From: Setophaga petechia
Lineage: Eukaryota; Chordata; Aves; Passeriformes; Parulidae
DNA length: 64,000 bases
Direction: 5' to 3'
Assembly (NCBI GenBank): GCA_024362935.1
Contig: JANCRA010000009.1
Span: 14,260,572 to 14,324,571, forward strand
Every line of letters starts with the position of its first letter. Position 1 is the first letter of the stretch. Shown piece after piece: positions 53,701-64,000 of this stretch. The notes beneath the pieces were generated by a model that did no database searches, was not told where the DNA came from, and saw only the letters and a list, made by a program, of their open reading frames with translations. The translations under genes and the position numbers were made by a program.

Positions 53701-56700
53701 GTGACAGGAAGGTATTATAGGGAAATAGTCTGTAAAGAATTCAGTGAAGGTAAGGACATAAAATAGCTGTGTCCCACCCACTCATTGCCAGGCTAAGCAG
53801 AATGCATCATTTAAGTGCCTGGAGCTGTTCCAGACTGGGTGATGGAGACAGCTCCATGTCCTTGTACAGGATGCAGGTTCTCTCCAGGAAGGCATGAAGG
53901 CAGTAGGTGGTGCAAGGGCTTTCCCACACAAAGCCCTGAGGAGTGCACTTGCTAACCCTTTCTTAGAGATGGGCAGCACCTCTTCTCCACAAACAGAAAC
54001 TCAGCTTTATGACTAGGTGACATGGGATGGGAGGGGGCTTAGGGGATAAACCTGCAATAGACATGAATTAGGACACCTACTTGAAAATGGGTGAATGACA
54101 ATTTTGAATATTCCAGGCAGAAACAAAATATTTCCTTGTCTTTCTTATCTGTCAGTCTGGCAAATTCTGACCATCATTTCAGTTTAGGGAGGTGGAGCCT
54201 TGAGGCTTTCTCTATTAACACTGTTTATTTTGCCAGAGGCTGACAGACAAGCAAATGATATACTGTCTGCAATTTTTCAATTAAAGACAATCAAGGAGAG
54301 CCATTTCAACAGGTGGAGGTACACAAGTTGTTACAATGGAAACATCTCCAAAAAAGCTGAAGTCCTGCATCACTTTGTCTCAGGTGTGAGAGTCTTTCCA
54401 GGTGCATTTCTGCAGATACTACATGCTTGAAAAACAAGGTATAAATCAGGATTTTGAATTCACAACAACCTGGTAAGGTGATAAAATCAGTCAGTAGCCC
54501 TAAACACAAAATTTAAAGATGGTTATTATAAAAGAAAATTTTATTCAATTTAATCAAAATATAACTTTTAAACTCCCAGAGCGTCAATCAAGAAGCATTT
54601 GGATCAAAGTTCTGATTTTTACAGAAAAAAAAAAATGAAACCACTTATTATAAGAGGAATTGCATTCTCTAAAATAGAGGCAAGCACCTTCTCAAAAATT
54701 TATTAAATCAGAACCCCATTTTCAATTGAAAAGCAATTGCAAGACTTTGTGGGCTGGTTGAGGTGATTGATCCTGTCCTTAGGTACTGTGAATCACCTTA
54801 TATCATGTTTAGACCCCACTGGAACCATTCTGAAGAACAGTATCAGTAACATATATATTAGTGCAAAGCATTAATTTTGTTTCAAAAATTTTGGAAGAAG
54901 GAAACTAACCTGAAAATTTAGATGCCAGATTTTTTTCTCCAGTCATGACAAAATGATGTATTCTGTAACATTCTACTCTCCAGTCTTACATTCAACAGTT
55001 ACCTGCAGAGACTATTTTAAGGAGAAGGATATATATATTCCAATTTTTCCCTCTGTCTACATGTCCCTGACATTCTGGTCTTCAGTTTGTGAAGAACTGT
55101 TGCCCATGGAAAGGACCCATGGAAGACTGTCTCCTGTGGGAGGGACCACATGCTGGAGCAGAGGAAGAGTGTGAGGAGTCCTCACCCTGAGGAGGAAGGA
55201 GCAGTGTAGACACTATGTGATGAACTGAGCACAGTCCCATTCCCCATTCCCCTGTGACCCTGGGGGGAGGAGTGAGATAAAATTGGGAGTAAAGTGGAGT
55301 CCAGGAAGAACTCCCAGTCCTACCTGCTATTCTTTCTTAGTAACACCTTCTAATTGAGTATCCCAGGAGTTTTACATATATGAGCTTAGTGACACTGCTC
55401 TGCCTGGCCACCCATGGCTCTTCTGTGCTACGCACATGGGCATATTGACCTAAAATGCTATCTCGTGGGCAGGGGAATTTTGCAGGGGAGAAAGTTCAGG
55501 GCAATGAAACCATCAGACTGTTGGTTATTCTCACGAGGCCAGACACTCAAAACAACAGTAGGAGTCCCCCAGAATATGTAGAAGGTTTTCCTCTAAAGCA
55601 CTACATGTCTTAAATATGACAATACGGTAATCCCAACAGGGAAAATCCAGCAAATATTAAGCAAGAACTACTTGGTCCTGAAATGTGGCACTGGAGAAAG
55701 GATGAGACATCTGGTCCCAGGTTTCAATAAAATTTCTACCGTAAATTCCAGCAGGGTGAAGCAGAGGTCCGTCTCTTTCTGCATACACAGAGTACATTTA
55801 TGCTCTGCAGAACATCACTAGAAGAAAACTACACAAGAATATTTTATTAAATAGAACTGCAGGACCACCGCAGAGGGCAAAGGAGAGCTCTTGAGCCAGG
55901 CCAGTACGCTCTGGAGGAGTTTTCAGCAGGGTTTAGCATAGTCTGTCTCCTGGCTGAGCAGCCTTTCCCACATCCAGCACCCGCTGAATCCCTCCAGGCT
56001 CCCAGGACTTTGACTTCAGCTGTGCCCTTGTAAGGGAAAAGGGACAGCTCCTCAGAGGGGCAGTCTCCCTGAACAAGATCAAGGTAACACTTGAGAACAC
56101 AAAAAGGGTTTGTGTGAGATTCAGTTGCCTGAATGTAGGTGCTGTGTGGGCTACTTTGGGATATTGTATGTTGTCCTCTATTGCAACTTTGCAACAGGGA
56201 TGTCTCCCATAGAACCCATGTTATTTTTGGTAGGTACCTTGGCTATCTTACACAACTGAAGGACCCTTGGAGTGAAGATTTAGGCAACGAAGTGATCTCC
56301 CTACTGCCTCTGAAATACTTTGGATGCTGCCATGTCCTGTTCTTATGGACAAGATGTTTATATGTTTCTATGTTATTTCAACCTACAGTTCTTTGTCCTT
56401 CTTGCAGCCTGGTAAAAAGCATTCAAATGAAACATGAGTTCCTTAAAAACATTCAGGTTGCTCACAGCAACCAGACTGCCATGGGATGGTAATGCCAAGG
56501 TTTGTTTTAAATCAATGTGACAGAAATAGTGATTCATAAAATAGCTGCTACTCGGTGCAAGGTAGGTCTGTAAATCATGCTATGAATCTTTTCCAGTGCT
56601 GGAAATGTCAACATCAGGTTTTCACATATTACTAATTTACGATTTATATTACAGGGAAGGCTTCCAGTGCCTTGCTACTCCTAGCACTGTACAAGCCCAA

Positions 56701-57309
56701 AGGTTCAGTATTGTAAATGGGGCAAATTTTTTGGGAGAAGCAATGCCTTTAATTAGCCCAATGGAAAGCTTGGAAAAAAATGAGCATGTTTTCCTGAACA
56801 CATGTGCTTCCCCACACTTCTCTACCAGGTTTGAAAAGGCTTTTGGTGCCCGAAAGCTCTGCTGATTTTCCCAGTCACATTACCTAAGTGCTTCTTTGTC
56901 ACCTAAGTATGGACCCAAGTCCACTCATGAGCTGCATCTTGCCTCAGACCCAATCTCTGTGTCAGGCACAAATTTGAAGTAAGATGTGACATAAAGCAAG
57001 GAGGAAATTCAGACTCCTGCCATGCCTCAGCATCGACTTAGAAGTGTGCATGCAACATAGACTAGCCTCAAGAGCAGCAAGGGCTGATGGTGTCACTCAG
57101 TGCCTGGATTTGATGAGCACATCCAGGAGCAGGGGTTGGATGCACTCTCTGTTAGCTGTGGTTCACACCAGGCTCCAGGTTCTGCTTTGTCCAATGTTCC
57201 ACCTGCCACAGTAGATGCATCTGGAGGAACTTAACTGTACAGAGCAGAACGGACCTCCCCTCCCAATAAGATGCTTTCTCCCCTCCATAGCCATCTGCAT
57301 GACACTTCA

Positions 57310-57730
57310 GCAATGGTATCCTGTAAATACGGAAGCATTGTGATTATCATTATTTCACAGTCATTATCACTGCCCTGGCAGGCTTCACTGAAGTAGGTAT
57401 TAGCTGTTTTGCTACTTGGCAGTAAATTTTTAAGTGGTAGACATTATGGCTGGTAGCATTATGTATCTGTTGCATTTAACCTCCTTGCCTATTTCCTTAA
57501 AATGCTTTATTATATCAAATAGCAATCAACATTCCTCAGGGGTGAAGGTAGCTACGTGACATGTTTACTGAGGCAGCCAGCTGTCGCCACTTGGCAAGCA
57601 ACTTTTATCATAAGCTGGTTGAATTTAACATATATCAGCATTTATCAGCCCCGACTTTGTCAGTTTTATAAACGAAAACCGAGAGACAATAAATCATTTG
57701 GTGCCCAGGTGATACTGCATACATAAGAGA
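57310..57730. promoter_or_regulatory. Candidate long-range conserved non-coding element
   Basis: About 420 bp rich in GATTATCATTATT, ATTATG, TTTATCA and AATAAATCATT words with few simple repeats, and lacking long open frames. The texture resembles developmental enhancers. Conservation cannot be tested here. Confidence 0.3.
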
Positions 57731-60700
57731 GCATATTTACCAGGCCATGTGGATTCAACCAACAAAAGGCACCTAAGGTTCTGTTATTTGATCTGTATTG
57801 AATATAGCCTCAGATGCCTTTTTTTGGCACAAAATCCACATCTGAAAGATTTGGTGAGACGTGTGCTGGATGGTCCCATTTGTTTTCTTCTAGGATGGCT
57901 GCTTCAGCCATCACTCCTCAATAGTATGTCAACATTTCCACTGACTTCTGCTGAAGTGCTTTCGACTGAGCATCCATAACAAAATTAATGTCTTCTCACT
58001 TTTGGAGGATGGAGCACTGGGATGGGAGGAGAAACACACTGAGGTGGGATAAACCTCCATTCTTAAACATAAATGACTGTGCTAATACTTTGCAATCATG
58101 CTTTATCCCAGTCTCAACAGATGTCCTGTGAATCTTTCAGGGTTAACCAGGACTTGTAAGTGACATCTATACCAGTAAATCAAATGGGTCAGTATCTGGT
58201 GTCTGACTTATCAGGGGATAAGTGGCAAACTGCTGCTCACATCCATATAACTAAATCCTTTTCCCCTTGAGTGTTGGTGGTTCATCCACAGCACCTACAG
58301 GGAACAGTTCTGTGTTGCTCCTGAACCATGTCCAGGCTTGCTGCCATGGGATAAAAATCTGCCAGGGATTGTACTGCAACCTTAAACAATGCACGTGACT
58401 GCAGGACAGGGGTAACACCCTGCATTTGAGAATAGCTTAGATCACTCATTACTGTCCTTGCTTTGGACAGGATGGAAGAGTGGGCATGTTTTGCTGTCAG
58501 TGATTTAACGCAGCCTGGAAAATGAGCCTGATCAAGTGTATGGCAGCATGGGAAGTCCTCTACAGCATTGTTTTCATTGCATCCACACACTGTAAGGTTA
58601 ATGAAAACTCAACTTCAGAGATGCTTACACTTTAATGTCACAATGGAAATTGAAATATCTGAGGTTTGGAAGGAAATTGTCATCCATGAGGATATGTCCT
58701 CCATCAGTAAGAGTCATTAAGACCATATTTGTACTCCTTAATAGAAAAGGGCCAGGAAGTGATGTCTGGTAAAAGTTAAATGGCACCAAATGTCTCATTA
58801 CCCACCCTGCAGTGTGCTAACCTTTCCCTTTGTGGGGAGCTGGGGGAAAGGTCCATTTGTAACAGCAAGAAACAGCAAGGCAACACCTAAGCAGTGTGAC
58901 CAAACGGGTTCAGGCTTTCCCTCACCTGTATTTGCCAATTTATATCATGTTGCTGAGTTAAGATTTACAAGCACCCACCCCACACATATTTTCCCACCCT
59001 GAGCTCTTTGCTAAGACAGTGTCAGTCTTTTTACTCGACAGCAGTGATGAAGGCTCTTGCAATAATGTGCCTGGAGCCAGCTGCTTTGCAGCATGAGCAC
59101 AGGCTGGTTCATTCAAGAGCTGGGAGACCTTCCATGCTCTTCCCACAGCCCATCCCCGAAGGAGAGAAATGTTTCACAGACGGTTCTGTTGATTGTGCCA
59201 GTCTCAGGGTGAAGAGCAGTGATCTCTGCTCTCACATGGGCACCTGAGCCTGTGAAAAAAAAGAGGGCATTGAAATGTTGTAAGCTGTGTAATGAACACT
59301 CTTGCATCAGGTAGGATGAACACAAGCATCTAAACCCATGCTGAGACCTGTGGGTCAATTGCAATATAAAAATAGCCATGGCCAAGGTACAGAATAAGGT
59401 ATTCAACTTCTTTCTGGTTAACATACAAATTGCTTACAATTTCCACACATTTTGCTTCCCTCAACATATTTGTAGCAGATCTTTGATGTCAAGTTTTTCT
59501 AAAGCCTGTTTATGTAAGATGAGATATTCAATATATTATGTAATTAAAAGTCTTTAGAAATCTTAAGATTGAACCACTTTTAAGCCTTTTTTACAACTGT
59601 CTTCGCCTCATTCTCTTGTTCAAAGCAGTATTTAAAGCTTCCAAGGTTGTCTGCTTTCAAATCTTCCATCCTTGGATAGACCTAGGACATTTTTAATGAA
59701 AAGTAGAACTTATTGCTCATTCTCACTACAGCAACATGAAATTCATTTGAAGATGGCAACCCAAGGAGACCACTGCTCCTAGAAGCTTCCCAGCACATTT
59801 GCTGGCAAAGCATGATCTCCAAATTCAGTAGCAGTCCTACCAGTCTCCTAGATTGCAGCATAAAAAAACTTGAGTTGAAGATTGAACAAAGAACAGGAGT
59901 TATTTGTTCATATCACAAATACAGCATGAATGCAGTGAAAAACAGGAGATAAGGATGAAGCTTGTGCACACGATGCAGAATTCAAATAGCCTGAAGCAGT
60001 GTACAGCTGTAAGGCATGGGATGAGCTAATTACTGCATGCAGAGCTTACAGTTCTGCAAGGATGGGAGTGAACTCAGGAGCTGTACCCTGTGTCCATGTA
60101 AACTGGGCTACAGCACCATGATTGTTTTGGCAAAGGCTTTTGCTTCTCAGCAAAGTCTGAAAATCAATTTGAAGCTTCTGCAGCAATGAAGAACAACCCA
60201 GATGACACAGCTGCATTATTAATTTATTCTCTTTTCCTTCTTCCCTGCTTCTCAGCTGAAAACAGCCAAGCCCTTTCTCTCTCCCAGCTTCCCTTGTACC
60301 AGAGAAAGAGGAATAGCATAGGCAGGCTCAGGACTAGAGAGGAACATATTTCTGCTCCTTTCCTGCTGTCCCCACTGGAAGCACAGTCCTAGGACATGCT
60401 CCTGACAGAGCTGCTAACTTCTAAGAGCCGTCTAAGCTATGAAACAGGAAACCTTTAAAGGACTGATTCCCTACAACTCTCTTTGCAAGTGAGCTATAAC
60501 AATGCCAATTGCAAAAACATGGTATTCTGCACAATATAATTCCAAATTCTCTAACAATGGTAAGTGATGCTCTGAAGTCTCTGGACATTGCAAGCTGTTA
60601 CCTGAGCTTGCAGGTTTTCCCCTACTACTCCACTACAGCTCTGTTTGTCAAAGCTGTTAAGTCTACTTGTACATGTTCCATCCTGGAAGCTCATACATCT

Positions 60701-62559
60701 TAACACTGTTTAAATTGCTCAAAACTTTTTTTTAACCTGAAAAGTCTGTCCCATCACTGGCATGTAAATTCCCACTGCCATACACAGGGATCATGCTTCA
60801 CACTATGATTCATTGAATCAGGACTGACGTGATTGACCACAAGAACTCTCAGAAAAATATATTTAAAGGGACATGAGACTGTTGGCTCTTCATTTCATGT
60901 GACCACTGGATCCAAATTTAGCTAGCCAGCATTGCTGATGTTGCTGTGACACAGCAGGCTAAAACGGCTGTCCCCAAAGTGGGATGTGTGCCACGTGATC
61001 CGTTGGGGAGTGGGGAGAAAACATGGTTTTGATACCATTAATAAATTACCTACAAAAAAACCCCCCAAAACCACCACCAACAAAACCCCCAATATGTTAT
61101 ATTGGGTGTGCCCCACTGTTGTAAGATGTCAAATTTCAGTCACATTGGACAGCAATTTAATAAGGAAACAACAACCCCTTTAACACAACCTAAATTTAAA
61201 CATTTCATAGAACATATATCAACATTTCATTTCCAGATATGTTTGTCTGGATATGGGCCTAATTTCTTCACATGAGTGCTAATAGGCTAGACAACTTTGA
61301 AACGACAGCAAATGATAAAGTTTCAGCATATTAGTTTGATTTTGATTTTGATGCTTCTTTTAAAGAAATGTTGTCCTACCTTTTCCAGGCTTATTTTGAA
61401 CAAGCGGCTGTAGAAAAAAGTACATTTTTTGTTAATTCTATTAAAAGACAATTGTAGCCACTGTTAAACCTGTCTAAAAATCTTACACATCATCTTGAAG
61501 TTGTTTTATCTTTGAAGACTTAATGTCAGATTAATATTGATAGTCTATCTCACTTGAATCACCAACTCTTTATGGGCATTCAGGTATGTGGTTTCCTTAT
61601 CCGGAGTCATTATGTGTGTTTGGATATGCCCCTGTTCACACCTTTCTTAGTCCAGGATTAATCCTCCCAGTTTCCATTGTCCTCTAACATCCTTGCAGCT
61701 TTGCCAGTAGTTTACAAGTCTATAACAGAGCCCCAGATAGCTCTTTAATGTTTTTTCAATAGAGCTTATGTTAGATCAGGTACCCAGCCCTGAGTGCTAC
61801 GGGGTTTCAGGATAACTCAGGTGGTGGTTCAGCAGCTGTTAGCAAAGCTCGGCTACAACATCGTGCCTTGCTCTAGAAGAACTCTTATTTAGGGCTGTCT
61901 TTATAGTTACACTTAACTCAGATTTCAGCGAGATTTAAAGAGGAGTGCTTAACATGCTCCAGTGCTTCAGAAACTTTTCATGTGCGCACTGAAAAAATTA
62001 GGAGTTACTGATCCTATCAGCTGTCAGCTCACTGCCCCACAGCTCCTGGTCTGTCTAGATCCTCTGTTAGGTTCATGCAGGGCCAGATTGCAAAATTTAA
62101 GAGTAAACAGAACAGAGCAGCCCTGGCCACTGTCACAAAGACTTCACGAGTCCAAGAGAGGTGCTTCTGCCCCTTCCAGTCCTACTGAGCTGTCTCTCTG
62201 ACAGCTGATCCTTAACTCTCCCTTGAATGCTTCTGCCCTGCCACAAGAAGCTTGCCTTCTGTATTAGTCCAAGCTCTCAGGTGTAACACATCCTTCTAGT
62301 GAAAAAGCACACGGATCTGAAGGAATGTGGCAGGTTTGAACCATCGTGTGCAAAAACCATTACTAGCACCAGCCTCTTCATACATAAAACCCAAATACAA
62401 ATCTTAACACCCTACCACGGAGCAACAGGCTGGACAAACTCTTCTACTCCTCTTCCGAAAGAAGAGCATCACTAAAAATTCACCATACTGTAACTTGGAG
62501 GATCCTGTGGCAGGAGAAAGACCCGATCTTTACAAGTTCTTATAACTTGCCCCCAGCAG

Positions 62560-63450
62560 CTGATGGGACCGCTCAGCTGGCCGAGAGCAGATCCCGGCGG
62601 CCTGGGGAATGATACAAACAGACTCTGGGCGTTTCGGCCGCCCCAAAAGGCAGCGGGCTCCTTGTGCGAGCGCGTCTCACGCCGCTCGGGGCTCTGCCAA
62701 GGACAGGTCAGCGCTGTCCTTCAAGGGCAAGCCCTGCCGGGTCTGACGACAATGTCACTGCAAAGACATTTGCCCCGCAGCAGCTCTCCGGGCGCGCAGC
62801 CCGGGCCGTGAGGGCGGCGGCCCCGCTCGGCCTGCCCGCCGCGGCCGCCAGAGGGAGCCGCGGGCCCACGTTTGGAGTGAGGCGGCGGGGCCCGACGGGG
62901 CGGGCCGAGGCAGCGCCGGGAGGGGGCCGCGGCCGCCTCGGCCGTCAGGGGGGCGTAAGGCGTGCTCGGCTGCCAGTGCCGCCCGCTGGGGAAGCGCCTG
63001 ATCCCCACAGCCCCGCCACGGCTGCTCCGGGTCGCCCTCATCTCCCCGGCTGCCTCCACTTCTCTGCTGCCCGGAAGCCGACTGCTTGCGCGTTCCCCGT
63101 GCCATCCCTTGTCGGGGCTGTGCACCATATCTCTGTCCTGCCCGGGTGGAGGAGAGCATCCCCGGCCCTGCCTGAGGAACCCTGAAGGAGGGGGACCAGC
63201 CCCAAGCTTTTCCCGGAGAGGCAGCCCGGAGTTCGGCGGGGTCTCTGGGCGCTGCCCAAGCCTGGGCGCTCCCGGGAGCAGGGTCCGGGCAGCCCTTGGA
63301 GCACGCTGCCCTCAGGGCACCAGGGGACACAGGGGCCGGACAGAGCCTCGTGGGGAGGGCTCCGGGGTCAGCGGGGGAACCCTCCCTGCGGCCCCGGCCC
63401 TGCCCTGCGCGGCCCCGGGCCCTCACCTCTCCGCCTAAGGCGGGAGGCTG
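62560..63450. other. Orphan CpG island
   Basis: About 0.9 kb of strongly CpG-dense DNA with no homeodomain or other recognised coding sequence. Open frames of 258 codons (minus) and 173 codons (plus) look compositional. GSX1 or another promoter is expected nearby beyond the window edge. Confidence 0.7.
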
Positions 63451-63499
63451 AATGGATTTCTCGGCCGTCCTGTCCTCCCCCCTTGCTCCTATAGAGTCC

Positions 63500-64000
63500 A
63501 GCAATTTAGCAAGTTCACCAAGCTGTGTCATGCTTCATGACTAATTCACATATTTAAATGGGAACGGTCAAAGCTGGACTATTTGATGCCAGCCAAGCGC
63601 ATTTATCAGGTCAAAAAAGCTCACAATGGCTGGAGGCTCCGTGTGTGTGCGCGGGTGTCTAATATAAGCACTTGTTCAGCGCTGGACCTGAAGTCGCCCC
63701 TCCTCAAAAAACAAAACAAAACAAAAAAAATCCAGGCTCACAAATAAATAAATAAAGCACTCAGATCGCTTGCAACTTCCCAGAGAAGAGTCTCCCCCTG
63801 CCCCCGCCTCCTGGCCTGCCTCGGTCTCCCCCCCCGGCCCCCCGGCCCCCACCCAGTTGTGCCTATAATTTGTGCTTCATGGAATTAATCTGATCAATTA
63901 CAGCGGTTTTCACGTGGCTGAGCAGTTTCAAAGGTGCCACATTTTATTATCTGCTGACCCCCTGACATCGCAGGTGCAGATTTAATGACGGAAAGAAGCG
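63500..64000. promoter_or_regulatory. AT-rich, motif-dense block at the window edge
   Basis: Contains ATATTTAAATG, CATTTATCAGGTCAAA, GGAATTAATCTGATCAATTA, E-box CACGTG (63911-63916), ATTTTATTATC and TTTAATGACGG, flanked by GC-rich DNA. Looks like a developmental enhancer beside a ParaHox gene. It may continue past the window. Confidence 0.4.

Larger units (their letters stand above)
45181..62500. other. Gene-poor region upstream of PDX1
   Basis: No recognised coding exon on either strand. One short CR1 3' fragment (50.7 kb), a TTTA microsatellite near 46.56 kb, and AT-rich blocks at 57.31-57.73 and 61.30-61.64 kb that look non-random. In other vertebrates this interval separates PDX1 from GSX1. 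No GSX1 homeodomain sequence is seen. Confidence 0.65.

Noticed and set aside
62845..62857. Second CTCF-like motif in the edge CpG island (CCGCCAGAGGGAG)
   Set aside because: Lacks the conserved C after the G-run, so it is clearly weaker than the site at 30066.
62755..63531. 258-codon minus-strand frame, considered as GSX1
   Set aside because: Contains no GSX1 N-terminal or homeodomain sequence. Composition of a CpG island.

Overview
This is vertebrate nuclear DNA and almost certainly avian. It has split genes with canonical GT/AG introns, GC-rich CpG-island promoters, and two fragments of CR1, the chicken-repeat LINE family typical of birds. The window holds the FLT3-CDX2-PDX1 part of the ParaHox neighbourhood, read in the opposite direction to the human chromosome 13 map. 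I cannot name the species from the sequence alone.

Layout. 1-6.6 kb (+): the 3' half of FLT3, eight coding exons (human-style exons 16-23) encoding most of the tyrosine kinase domain after the ATP-binding lysine. The gene starts before the window and its short last coding exon could not be recognised. 6.6-17.4 kb: intergenic. It holds a 29-bp GC-rich minisatellite near 10 kb, several GC-rich blocks upstream of CDX2 and a 160-bp A-rich tract. In human this interval holds URAD (PRHOXNB), but I see no URAD-like exon here. 17.6-21.2 kb (+): CDX2, three exons, complete (272 aa), with a recognisable proximal promoter. 21.2-39.7 kb: the interval between the 3' ends of CDX2 and PDX1. It holds one CR1 fragment, a strong AATAAA site in a GC-rich block near 23.2 kb, a CTCF-like motif at 30.07 kb and a pentanucleotide repeat. 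39.75-43.28 kb (-): PDX1, two coding exons, complete (260 aa). 43.3-45.2 kb: PDX1 promoter and upstream modules rich in Fox and homeodomain motifs, plus a CCCGG/CTCGG repeat. 45.2-62.5 kb: gene-poor upstream DNA with a second CR1 fragment. 62.5-64 kb: an orphan CpG island and AT-rich, conserved-looking DNA at the window edge. GSX1 is expected beyond this edge and was not found inside the window.

How the genes relate. CDX2 (posterior gut and intestinal identity) and PDX1 (pancreas and duodenum) are neighbouring ParaHox transcription factors lying tail to tail. FLT3 is a haematopoietic receptor kinase that sits beside them by ancient synteny. Most of the non-coding sequence is therefore likely regulatory. 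Names of exons, motifs and splice sites come from direct reading. Claims about conservation, enhancer activity or transcription are inferences that need alignment or expression data.
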